This document shows positions 29,525 to 39,178 of a DNA stretch of 64,000 nucleotides, piece after piece (positions within the stretch are counted from its first letter, which is position 1; the number at the start of each line of letters is the position of its first letter). Source of the stretch: Chlorobiota bacterium (GTDB taxonomy: Bacteria; Bacteroidota; Ignavibacteria; Tepidaquicellales; OLB5); contig JAKEEM010000035.1 in the NCBI GenBank assembly GCA_022616535.1, forward strand, positions 1 to 64,000, read 5' to 3'. The notes under the pieces are model-generated. The model worked only from the letters and a program-made list of their open reading frames with translations, was not told where the DNA came from and ran no database searches. A program made the position numbers and the translations under genes.

Positions 29525-29602
29525 CTTTTTCAATCCCCGGACTATCTAATCCCTCCTCTAAAATTCAATATTTTTTATAATGTTTTATGCATAATTTAGC
29601 TT

Positions 29603-30820
29603 ATGCTAATGAGAGCAGTTATATTACTTATTGTCCTTTTTACGGCATTTAGCTCGAGATTTGATTCCCACCAATCGGGAGAGTTTAAGCTCGGCAATGA
29701 AGTTTTGCTGGATAATATTGAAATTTTGAAAAATAAAAATGTCGCTCTTCTTACAAACCAAACAGGAATACTTCCTTCCGGTACACACATTGTTGACGCG
29801 CTTATTGATAAGAAAATAAATGTCGTTAAGATTTTCTCGCCTGAGCACGGCATAAGGGGCGATGAGAATTACTCAAACATTGACGAAAAAACCGAAATAC
29901 CAATTGTTTCGCTTTACGGCGGGAAAAATAAGCCGTCTAGCGGTGATTTGAAAAACGTCGATATTATCATTTACGATATTCAGGATGTAGGGGCAAGGTT
30001 TTACACATACACATCTACACTTTACTACATGCTTGAATCAGCAATCCAAAACGGCAAGACTGTTATTGTCTGTGACCGACCAATTATTATCAATCCTGCT
30101 TACACAGACGGATTTATGCTTGAGCCGGAGTTTGAATCGTTTGTAGGACTCGTCCCCGCACCCGTTTGCTACGGAATGACCTGCGGCGAGCTGGCCATTT
30201 ATTTATGCAATTATGTTTTTAATAACACCGATTACTTGAAAGTCTACGAAATGCAGAATTATTCACGCTCAACCGATTACAATGCCCTAAATCTTCCGTG
30301 GGTTAAGCCCTCGCCCAATATGCTGAGCCCCCAAACAGCAGTTTGCTACCCCGCAACCTGTTTTCTTGAAGGCACTAATGTATCCGAAGGCAGGGGAACG
30401 GCAAAGCCGTTTGAATATTTCGGCGCGCCGTGGGTAAATTCCGAACTGCTTGCAAAAGCACTTAATTCATATAATCTAAGCGGAGTTGTATTTGAACCCG
30501 TAACATTTACTCCGAGCGAAAAAATATCCTCATACCCGCCAAAGTTTTTTAACAAGACTTGCTATGGGGTTTACATTAATGTAACCAATAAAAGCGCATT
30601 TGAGCCGGTCAAAGCAGGTACAGCGATTTTGATTGAGCTGCATAAAAACTTTCCGGAATTTAAGTTTAATAAGGCTCATTTTATCGATAAGCTTGCGGGC
30701 ACTGACAAGCTGCGTAAATCCGTTACCGAGGGCAAAAGCTTAAGTGAAATCAATTCGCTTTGGAAAAGCTCTTTAAATGAATTTAATTTAAAAAGAGAAA
30801 AAATTTTATTATACAGGTAG
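29603..30820 (+). CDS. NamZ-like exo-beta-N-acetylmuramidase (DUF1343/YbbC)
   Basis: 405 residues, normal for the family. A signal peptide (VILLIVLFTAFSS) is followed by the conserved block VALLTNQTGILPSGTHIVDAL, VKIFSPEHGIRG, YDIQDVGARFYTYTSTLYYML and CDRPIIINP. Late motifs are LPWVKPSPNM and CFLEGTNVSEGRGTAKPFEYFGAPW. DUF1343 proteins include NamZ of Bacillus subtilis and Tannerella forsythia, which cleave terminal MurNAc from peptidoglycan chains. The exported form here fits cell-wall turnover or scavenging. No muropeptide-recycling genes are adjacent. Confidence 0.9.
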   Translation: MLMRAVILLIVLFTAFSSRFDSHQSGEFKLGNEVLLDNIEILKNKNVALLTNQTGILPSGTHIVDALIDKKINVVKIFSPEHGIRGDENYSNIDEKTEIPIVSLYGGKNKPSSGDLKNVDIIIYDIQDVGARFYTYTSTLYYMLESAIQNGKTVIVCDRPIIINPAYTDGFMLEPEFESFVGLVPAPVCYGMTCGELAIYLCNYVFNNTDYLKVYEMQNYSRSTDYNALNLPWVKPSPNMLSPQTAVCYPATCFLEGTNVSEGRGTAKPFEYFGAPWVNSELLAKALNSYNLSGVVFEPVTFTPSEKISSYPPKFFNKTCYGVYINVTNKSAFEPVKAGTAILIELHKNFPEFKFNKAHFIDKLAGTDKLRKSVTEGKSLSEINSLWKSSLNEFNLKREKILLYR

Positions 30821-30844
30821 TTTATACAGTTAGCCGAAAAAACT

Positions 30845-33802
30845 ATGCTTAAGGAAGAACTAAAATCAATTTTCAGGAAATACAAAAGCGACAGCGAAAT
30901 TTATCACGATTTGGCACAATATCATGTGAGGGAGATTCTTCTTGTTACATCCCTATACGATGCGTTTATTCTTGAGGAGGAGGAAAGGCTGAACGAAAAA
31001 ATATTCGGTGAGTATTATAATCTCGATTTGGTTAACGTCCCGAGAATAACCAACGCCTCCGATGAAAACGAAGTGGAAACTCTGCTTAAGCAGAAGTATT
31101 TTGATTTTGCCATAATTACTATGAGGACGCAGAATATAACTCCAATTGAGCTTGCGGAGAAAATCAAAAAAATAAGGCCAAAGCTGCCAGTTTTTCTGCT
31201 CCTTTACGATAACAGCGATATCGCATTTGTGAATCAGATGAGGGATATGATTGATATTTTCGAGAAAATTTTTGTTTGGAACCGCGATACAAAAGTGTTT
31301 CTTGCCATTACCAAATATTTTGAAGATAAAAAGAATGTTGAAATCGATACCGAAGTGGGGCTTGTCAGGGTAATTCTTCTTGTCGAAAACTCAATTAGGT
31401 ATTACTCGCGCTACCTGCCGGTGCTGTATAATGAAATTATCAAGCAGACGCAGCGGCTTATTACGCTGGACGGGCTTGACGGAATGAGAAAAATACTAAG
31501 GATGCGTGCAAGGCCCAAAGTCCTAATGGCGGTTAATTATGAGGAAGCAATTGAAATTTACGAGAAGTACAAGGAGTATCTGCTATGCGTAATATCGGAT
31601 GCAAGGTTCCCCCGTGAAGGCAAAATAAATGAAGAAGCCGGCATAAATCTCCTTGAGCGTGTTAAAACTGATGGCGGTGATATTCCATTTCTTCTTCAGT
31701 CATCAGAAGGAAATTTTGAAAAGGTCGCCTCTAAGCTTGAGGTTTCGTTTATAAATAAAAACTCAGATACCTTATCGGAAGACTTAAAGGATTTTGTCGT
31801 CAATAACCTCGGGTTCGGAGATTTTATTTTCAGGGATAAGGAGGGAAATGAAATCGTAAGAGCTGCTTCGATTGCTGAGTTTAAAGACTATCTTGAAGCG
31901 GTGCCGGCGGACTCGGTCTTATACCACGGAAGCAGGAACCATTTTTCGGCATGGCTAATGGCAAGGGGCGAAATCAGAATTGCAGAACAGCTTCAGCCCA
32001 TTAAGGTATCGGATTTTCCGGGCGCAGAGGAGGTAAGGAAATACTTGATTGAAGTTATACGCAATGTTGAGCCGAGCGTCTCACGCGGGGGGGTGGTTGA
32101 TTTTGAGGAAGAGGATTTCTTTGTGGAAGATGATTTAATCCTTAGGCTTTCAAACGGCTCCTTTGGAGGCAAGGGCAGAGGAATAGTTTTTATAAATACG
32201 CTGATTCAGGCAAAGGAGCTTTTTAAGGAAGTTGATGGTGTATCGATAAAAATTCCAAGAACTGCAGTTGTAGGAGTTGAAGAATACGATAACTTCCTTG
32301 ATAAAAATAACTTAAGAAAGATTTACCTTAAATCCGGCTACGATGCCTTAAAAAAACGATTTTTAAAATCCGAGCTATCCAATGAGCTGAAATTCAAGCT
32401 CCGCTCATATCTTAAAAAAGTTAAGGTTCCCCTTGCAGTCCGCTCATCGGGAATGTACGAGGACTCAATCTCCGAGTCGTTTTCCGGTATTTATCAGACT
32501 TATCTTATACCCAACAATCACCCCTCGGTCGACGAGCGCCTTAAAAACCTTACCGATGCTATTAAGCTTGTTTACGCTTCCGTGTTTTCGAAGCACTCAA
32601 CTGCATATTTCGATGCCATTAATTACAGAATCGATGAGGAAAAAATGGCGGTCGTTATTCAGGAGATTGCCGGAAAAGATTTCGAGGATACATTTTTCCC
32701 CAATATATCGGGAGTTGCCCAGTCATACAACTTTTACCCAATATCGCGCTTTAAGCCGGAGGACGGCATCTGCGTAGCCGCACTTGGACTCGGTAAATAT
32801 GTGATTGACGGCGAAAAGGCATACCGCTTCTGCCCGAAGTTTCCGAAAATAGATATCATATCTCCCGAAGACCAGATTAAAGACACCCAGTCTTTCCTGT
32901 ATGCAATCGATATGAAAAAACAGCTTGCCAATCTTGTTGAGGGCGAGGACATTACTTTGAAAAAGGTCGATATCAGTGAAGCCGAAAAGTTCGGGGTGCT
33001 TGAGGGCATCGCATCGGTTTGGGACCCGCAGGACAAGAAAATGAAAACAGGACTTAACTTTCCCGGTCCAAGAATAATAAATTTCGGCGGTGTGCTGAAG
33101 CTTAACACTTTCCCGCTTGCGCAGATTTTAACAAGACTGCTTGAAATCATTGAAAGCTCAATGGGTCTTCCCGTTGAAATTGAGTTTGCCGCAAATTTAA
33201 ACAGCGGCAAACCGGCTTTTTACGTCCTGCAGCTTAAGCCGCTTATCAGAAGCTCGGAATACTTTTCAATCGAAACGGGCGAAATAAAAAAAGATGAGCT
33301 TGTACTTTATACCGAAAGGGGAATGGGCAACGGAAAGATTGACTATATAACCGATATAATCTACGCAGACCCTGAGAAGTTCAACAAATCCGAAACAGTC
33401 CAAATGGTGCATGAAATTGAAAAGCTGAACGAAAAAATGCGTGGCGAAAACAAAAATTATATATTAATCGGACCCGGCAGGTGGGGAACCCGCGACAAAT
33501 GGCTCGGTATTCCCGTTGTGTGGACGCAGATTTCAAAAGCGAAAATAATTGTTGAGACAGACCTTGCGGATTTTAAAGTCGATGCCTCGCTCGGCTCGCA
33601 TTTCTTTCATAACATTACGTCTATGAATATCGGCTACTTCACGGTTCACAGCACAAACGGCGAGGCGTTTATTGACTGGGGCTGGCTTAAAAGCATTACG
33701 CCGTTTGAAACCACGCAGCACTTCACTCACCTTAAGTTCGCTCAGCCTCTTGTAATCCTTATGGACGGCAAAAAGAGCATTAGCTTGATTAAGAAGAATT
33801 AA
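30845..33802 (+). CDS. PEP-synthase-like ATP-grasp protein with N-terminal receiver-like region
   Basis: 985 residues. The C-terminal half holds the PEP synthase/PPDK nucleotide-binding (ATP-grasp) domain: GSFGGKGRGIVFINTL near residue 440, VPLAVRSSGMYEDSISESFSG near 530, and VEIEFAANLNSGKPAFYVLQ near 780. The end carries ILIGPGRWGTRDKWLG. The central phosphohistidine domain and the PEP/pyruvate TIM barrel of true PEP synthase are not seen. The first 330 residues look like one or two receiver-type alpha/beta folds (REILLVTSLYDAFILEEEE, YFDFAIITMR, LPVFLLLYD). It may transfer phosphate to an unknown acceptor; PEP synthesis is not supported. Confidence 0.7.
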   Translation: MLKEELKSIFRKYKSDSEIYHDLAQYHVREILLVTSLYDAFILEEEERLNEKIFGEYYNLDLVNVPRITNASDENEVETLLKQKYFDFAIITMRTQNITPIELAEKIKKIRPKLPVFLLLYDNSDIAFVNQMRDMIDIFEKIFVWNRDTKVFLAITKYFEDKKNVEIDTEVGLVRVILLVENSIRYYSRYLPVLYNEIIKQTQRLITLDGLDGMRKILRMRARPKVLMAVNYEEAIEIYEKYKEYLLCVISDARFPREGKINEEAGINLLERVKTDGGDIPFLLQSSEGNFEKVASKLEVSFINKNSDTLSEDLKDFVVNNLGFGDFIFRDKEGNEIVRAASIAEFKDYLEAVPADSVLYHGSRNHFSAWLMARGEIRIAEQLQPIKVSDFPGAEEVRKYLIEVIRNVEPSVSRGGVVDFEEEDFFVEDDLILRLSNGSFGGKGRGIVFINTLIQAKELFKEVDGVSIKIPRTAVVGVEEYDNFLDKNNLRKIYLKSGYDALKKRFLKSELSNELKFKLRSYLKKVKVPLAVRSSGMYEDSISESFSGIYQTYLIPNNHPSVDERLKNLTDAIKLVYASVFSKHSTAYFDAINYRIDEEKMAVVIQEIAGKDFEDTFFPNISGVAQSYNFYPISRFKPEDGICVAALGLGKYVIDGEKAYRFCPKFPKIDIISPEDQIKDTQSFLYAIDMKKQLANLVEGEDITLKKVDISEAEKFGVLEGIASVWDPQDKKMKTGLNFPGPRIINFGGVLKLNTFPLAQILTRLLEIIESSMGLPVEIEFAANLNSGKPAFYVLQLKPLIRSSEYFSIETGEIKKDELVLYTERGMGNGKIDYITDIIYADPEKFNKSETVQMVHEIEKLNEKMRGENKNYILIGPGRWGTRDKWLGIPVVWTQISKAKIIVETDLADFKVDASLGSHFFHNITSMNIGYFTVHSTNGEAFIDWGWLKSITPFETTQHFTHLKFAQPLVILMDGKKSISLIKKN

Positions 33803-34029
33803 GTTTGCGGATTTGTTGCTCTTATTTTATAGTGTTAACAAGAAGCCGACGATGAATACTGTTTTTAAAATATGTGTCCAATTCCTTAACATACTTGCTG
33901 ATCTAACAGGATTAACTTATCAGCAGGTAAATGTAACCATATTTTGTATACTTTGGCCCGTAAATAATTGTTTATCTGATTAAAATAGTTTTCAAAAAGT
34001 TCTTTAAACGCTTAGTATAATTATGCCTT

Positions 34030-34377
34030 TTAATCAGGCTCAACATCCGTTGCATGGAAATAATCTCCATGCGAATGTCCTGTAAGTGTTACGGTTTTAG
34101 TATTATTAATTCCGGGCGGAAGCTCTTTGCCAAGAGTTACTTTCTTTTCAATGCCTTTTTTATCTTTAACAAAAAACGTTACCCCGCCATCCTGATTTGA
34201 GGTGAATCCCTTTTCCTGAATTACCTCCACCTTAATATTTTTGTTGGCAGTACTGTTAATATCGAAGTCATCAAACGATCCCGTTCCCTCTTTTGATGTA
34301 AAATAAACACTGTATGCAAGATATACCAGAAATAAAATTATTATTGCCAGTATTACTGTCTTTTTTGATTTTGTCAT
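34030..34377 (-). CDS. Membrane-anchored OB-fold protein, CcmE-like
   Basis: 115 residues. One N-terminal membrane span (VILAIIILFLVYLAYSVYF) is followed by a small beta domain with VTFFVKDKKGIEKKVTLGKE, LPPGINNTKTVTLTGH and GDYFHATDV. The order and spacing resemble the OB-fold heme chaperone CcmE (V-x-F-x-V-x-D, G-x-LP and F-x-A-x-x-V positions). The CcmE heme-binding HxxxY near the C-terminus is not present, as the chain stops at VEPD. No other cytochrome maturation genes are near, so the role is uncertain. Confidence 0.5.
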   Translation of the reverse strand: MTKSKKTVILAIIILFLVYLAYSVYFTSKEGTGSFDDFDINSTANKNIKVEVIQEKGFTSNQDGGVTFFVKDKKGIEKKVTLGKELPPGINNTKTVTLTGHSHGDYFHATDVEPD

Positions 34378-34528
34378 GATTTAAGTCCAGAAAAAAAATA
34401 ATTCTAAAATGATTTCTATGATTGGCTTAATGATACAAAAATAATAAAATAAGGCAGAATAACCGAATTTTGTTACTCCTTTGTTACTCGCCAAAAAATA
34501 AATTCAATAGGGACAGATACTTGCCTTA

Positions 34529-35260
34529 TTAACTAGGGTTTGTTGCCCACACCGTTGCCTCTGTTATAAAACCTCTGTCATCCAATTCAAGCATGCTTAT
34601 GATTGTATGAGCAATGTCTTCGGCTACAAGCTTTGTGGGGTTGATTTGTTTTTCTTCGCCGTGTTTAATAAAGCTTTTAAGCCATGTGGCTGAGTTATAG
34701 GAAAAATCTGTCTGCACTTCGCTTGGATTTACGAGCATAACGCGGATATTGCTTTTCCTTAATTCCGCGCGCCAGCATTCGGTCATTCCCGCAAGCGCAA
34801 ATTTCGATGCAACGTAAGGCGTGCCGTTTGCATAGCCCTTAGTTCCCGCTGTCGATGAAATGTTAACAATGTTGCCGTATTTTTGCTTAATAAAATGTTT
34901 TGACGCCTCGCGAGCGCAAAGCATTGCGCCTGTCAGATTCACAGCGAGCATCTTATTGAATTTTTCAAGCTCAATTTCCGATATATGTGCAAAATATCCG
35001 AATGCGGCATTGTTAATCAGCACATTAAAATCACCAAGCTCTTTAACAACAGTTTTCACCATATCAACAACGTCTTTTTCAACGCTCACATCAGCCTTCA
35101 CAGCCAGCGCGCCGAGTTCTTTTGCCGCATTATTTAGATTCTCTGAATTTCTTCCGCAAATTGCGACTTTTGCGCCTTTATCGATAAGCGCCTTTGCCGT
35201 TGCGTAGCCGATTCCCAAGCTTCCGCCGGTTACAAGTGCCTTTGCATTTTTTAAATTCAT
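34529..35260 (-). CDS. Short-chain dehydrogenase/reductase
   Basis: 243 residues from the ATG at 35260, which has a good Shine-Dalgarno (AAAGGAG). The frame stays open up to 35365, but that part covers a palindromic repeat and is unlikely to be translated. SDR motifs are the cofactor loop ALVTGGSLGIGYATAKAL, NVLINNAAFGYF, the active-site Tyr-Lys in TPYVASKFALAG, and RVMLVNPSEVQTDF. The Arg in ICGRNSEN suggests NADPH. The substrate is unknown; the protein is like 3-oxoacyl-ACP reductase-type enzymes. Confidence 0.85.
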   Translation of the reverse strand: MNLKNAKALVTGGSLGIGYATAKALIDKGAKVAICGRNSENLNNAAKELGALAVKADVSVEKDVVDMVKTVVKELGDFNVLINNAAFGYFAHISEIELEKFNKMLAVNLTGAMLCAREASKHFIKQKYGNIVNISSTAGTKGYANGTPYVASKFALAGMTECWRAELRKSNIRVMLVNPSEVQTDFSYNSATWLKSFIKHGEEKQINPTKLVAEDIAHTIISMLELDDRGFITEATVWATNPS

Positions 35261-35317
35261 TTTAACTCCTTTGTTAGGACTACAATATAAAAAAAATTTT
35301 GTAAAATCCCTATTGAA

Positions 35318-35395
35318 TGTAGGGGACGACCCTTGTGCCTGCCTGCAGCAGGCAGGTCGTCCCAAAAAAATAGGACAAACACACGGGTTTGTCCC
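35318..35395. repeat. Composite palindromic repeat (TGTAG-headed plus CCTGCCTGC)
   Basis: A TGTAG head is followed by GGGACGACC (35323-35331), which pairs with GGTCGTCCC (35355-35363). Nested between them is CCTGCCTGC-A-GCAGGCAGG (35338-35356). A second palindrome, GGACAAAC/GTTTGTCC, follows at 35373-35394. The block lies upstream of the SDR gene. Confidence 0.75.
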
Positions 35396-35423
35396 TTACT
35401 GAATAAATGGAATACCAATAATA

Positions 35424-35449
35424 AACCCCGAGCCAAAAAGCACGGGGTT
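35424..35449 (-). terminator. gdhA terminator
   Basis: AACCCCG and CGGGGTT arms, with on the minus strand a loop containing TGCTTTTTGGC and a trailing TTATTATTGG. It lies about 80 bases after the gdhA stop. Confidence 0.6.
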
Positions 35450-35454
35450 ATTGA

Positions 35455-35525
35455 ACATTGCTTTATTGTTTTATTATCCTATTATCTTATTGTTTATTGT
35501 CCTATTGTCTTTTTGCTTTATTGGT
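35455..35525. repeat. 8-bp tandem repeat array just after gdhA stop
   Basis: Read on the minus strand, directly after the gdhA stop codon, there are about eight units of 7-8 bp such as CAATAAAG, CAATAGGA, CAATAAGA and TAATAGGA. Confidence 0.7.
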
Positions 35526-36959
<1,434 letters not shown>

Positions 36960-37033
36960 TTATTACACAAAATTAGCGGTTTTAACTCATTTTAAACAAT
37001 GATTAAAATCATATATAATACCCTCACCCTTAG

Positions 37034-37052
37034 CCTCTCCCAAAGGGAGAGG
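37034..37052. repeat. CCTCTCCC-AAA-GGGAGAGG palindrome
   Basis: Perfect 8-bp arms around AAA, preceded by CCCTCACCCTTAG. I know similar strings as dispersed repeats in other bacterial genomes. It lies between two minus-strand genes and has no T-run typical of a terminator. Confidence 0.5.
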
Positions 37053-37080
37053 GCGCTGACATTTTAATTAGAACCTATCG

Positions 37081-38556
37081 TTAAATATTCACTTTTTCCA
37101 GCTCATCGGCTTTTTCAAGAAGCCAGAGCTTGTGCCTGAAATCCATATTCATGTTCTCTTTTATTTCCTTTTTAATAATATATAAATTATCCGGGCTTCC
37201 GGAGGATTTAATTTTTACCAGCATTCCGAGGTAATTAAGGAAATTTGTGTGATAGCCCCTGATTAGCTCAGTAATTATTTTTTCATTTTTAAGGTAATGT
37301 CTGTATGTATCCATAAGCGAAAAAAATGAATCGTATTGGTTTGTTTCGTAATATATTTTAATAAGGATAAATTTTGTGGATAGCTTGAATAGCGGAAATG
37401 CGCTTGATACTTTGTTTAAATGCTCAAGCGATTTGTTATACTCCTTCTTTTCTAAATAAAGCATAGCATTGCTTAGCTCAAGCGTGTCATCTCTCATCTC
37501 GCCTTTTATCTCTTTGCCGTGGGTAGAAATAAAGTTTTCGATATAATCGTGTTCCTTCGCAATCAGCCCTATTACTATAAAGTTTCTGAAAAAGATTAAG
37601 CCCATTCCGGCCTCATCTGAATCACTTTTATAGAGCTTTTTCTCTAAAGCCTCTGTATAAAGATTAAAAGCTTCACGAAGAAATTTTAAATTCCCAGTCT
37701 TTAGCTGCATCAGGCAATATTCTATTACATAATGGAATCTCGAGGATTTTTCGGCCGAATGCAATTTTTCAAAATTTTTGAAAGTGTATTCTTTCAACCG
37801 GGGATAGTAATAGTCGTTTTCTGGATAGCGGTGGCCCATAAACATGTAATAATAATACAATACAAAATCATGATATTCATTTTTTTCAGCCGGCAGGCTG
37901 TTTATGAATTCTTCGAAGTTGAAATATCTGATAAACAATTCCGCCGATGAGCCGGTGAATTCATAATTAAAAGACATTTTGTCAACAAGCATTCCATGAT
38001 ACAGCACTACCAGCTTAACAATAAAGGAATAAATAAAGTAGTCGCCGTAATCTACTGTGTTTCTGTGTATTTTATCCTGCCTGTTTCTGTTAAGGCTAAA
38101 ATTAATCATTAATTCCTCAAGCATTGCTTTCCTGTTAAAAAATTCTTTATTCAATTTTTCAGCATTAAGGAAAATCTTCGCATCACGGTATTCCTTTTCG
38201 AATAAATTATCGGCAAAATGCAAATCCAGTTTTTTTAAATAATGGTATTTGAATGCAAAAGTGTCTCCCATTAAACCCGATACGGTTAAAAACTGCTTGC
38301 CGAGATTATAAAGGTATGCGCTGTGAAGAATCATAGTGTTCGGGTCGTATTTCCTGTCCGGATACAGCTTTTCAAAAACTGTTTGTTTGCTTACTTCTTC
38401 TTTTTTGAAATCAGGATATGATTTTCTCAAAATATCATACAGCCTTATTACATCTTTTCTGTTGTTGTGAAAAGGCGAGCGGACGAATTTCCCGAACTCC
38501 CTTAACTCGTGCCTAGATAAACATTTTAAAAAACTGATTATTTTAGTGTTTTGCAT
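37081..38556 (-). CDS. Helical-repeat protein of unknown function
   Basis: 491 residues without signal peptide. It starts with a pattern known to me from uncharacterised Bacteroidota/Ignavibacteria proteins: LSRHELREFGKFVRSPFHNNR, then LYDILRKSYPDF and KLYPDRKYDPNTMILHSAYLYNL. The remaining 380 residues are mainly amphipathic helices with TPR-like spacing (AMLYLEKKEYNKSLEHLNK, LIKIYYETNQYDSFFSLMDTY). It probably acts as a protein-interaction scaffold, but the partner is unknown. Confidence 0.7.
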   Translation of the reverse strand: MQNTKIISFLKCLSRHELREFGKFVRSPFHNNRKDVIRLYDILRKSYPDFKKEEVSKQTVFEKLYPDRKYDPNTMILHSAYLYNLGKQFLTVSGLMGDTFAFKYHYLKKLDLHFADNLFEKEYRDAKIFLNAEKLNKEFFNRKAMLEELMINFSLNRNRQDKIHRNTVDYGDYFIYSFIVKLVVLYHGMLVDKMSFNYEFTGSSAELFIRYFNFEEFINSLPAEKNEYHDFVLYYYYMFMGHRYPENDYYYPRLKEYTFKNFEKLHSAEKSSRFHYVIEYCLMQLKTGNLKFLREAFNLYTEALEKKLYKSDSDEAGMGLIFFRNFIVIGLIAKEHDYIENFISTHGKEIKGEMRDDTLELSNAMLYLEKKEYNKSLEHLNKVSSAFPLFKLSTKFILIKIYYETNQYDSFFSLMDTYRHYLKNEKIITELIRGYHTNFLNYLGMLVKIKSSGSPDNLYIIKKEIKENMNMDFRHKLWLLEKADELEKVNI

Positions 38557-38691
38557 AAGTTTAGCTTTAAATATTTTTTTATGATATGTTTTGCCGGTAA
38601 TCTAACTCGTAATTTAAGCTTTCCAGTCTTTTTTTACAATATATTTATTCACTTGTATTATGGAATTGTGCAAGGATTCAGTAAAAATTTC

Positions 38692-38724
38692 TTTGACATA
38701 CCCTTAAAAAATAGCTTATATTTG
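38692..38724 (+). promoter_or_regulatory. Bacteroidota-type promoter
   Basis: TTTGACA at 38692-38698 and TATATTTG at 38717-38724, 18 bases apart. They match both the sigma-70 form (TTGACA/TATATT) and the Bacteroidota -33/-7 form (TTTG, TAnnTTTG). The start codon of the gene at 38747 follows 22 bases later. Confidence 0.7.
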
Positions 38725-38746
38725 ACAATAACTGAAGGATAGGTAA

Positions 38747-39118
38747 ATGAAAACAAAGCTCTCATTTGTTTTACTTTCATTTTTGCTTCTTGCTATGCAC
38801 TTCTTGATAACAGGTTTTCAGTTAAACGGGAATACAAACGACTCGGCTGAACCGCGCAGGCTGAAATATTTATACGTTGTTGAAACGGATTTGTCCGTAA
38901 GGGAATTTTTCGATGTTTTCTGCGGGAGGCTGATTGCTAAATATAACTGGTACAAAGTTTCTGCGAATTTGAGCGGGGATGAAATATACACCGGCATTTT
39001 CAGCTTCCGTGATAATTCGAAAAATTTCTGGCGGTGCGAAGTAAAAATTAAAAAAGTAAGAAATACGTCAAATAAAATATCCGTTGAAATGGTAGTGAGC
39101 CCTTATTTGGAAACTTGA
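38747..39118 (+). CDS. Small exported protein of unknown function
   Basis: 123 residues. ATG 38747 is preceded by GGATAGG. A signal peptide (FVLLSFLLLAMHFLITGF) is followed by about 95 residues with alternating hydrophobic strands (YLYVVETDLSVREFFDVFCG, KVSANLSGDEIYTGIFSF, KISVEMVVSPYL), suggesting a small beta-rich domain. Not recognised. A clear promoter lies directly upstream. Confidence 0.65.
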   Translation: MKTKLSFVLLSFLLLAMHFLITGFQLNGNTNDSAEPRRLKYLYVVETDLSVREFFDVFCGRLIAKYNWYKVSANLSGDEIYTGIFSFRDNSKNFWRCEVKIKKVRNTSNKISVEMVVSPYLET

Positions 39119-39178
39119 GCTGTTCATGTTGTTTGGGATGTGAATACAAATAAAAATTTATTAATAAAGGGTATCACT

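Larger units (their letters stand above)
29183..29602. other. 420-base intergenic region between diverging genes
   Basis: This AT-rich stretch separates the rhodanese-like gene (-) and namZ (+). It contains a possible 45-codon membrane peptide frame (29322-29459) and a strong hairpin at 29489-29524. No tRNA or known riboswitch pattern was recognised. Confidence 0.5.

Noticed and set aside
35261-35365. N-terminal extension of the SDR gene at 34529
   Set aside because: The extension translates the palindromic repeat. The ATG at 35260 has a good Shine-Dalgarno and gives the normal SDR start.
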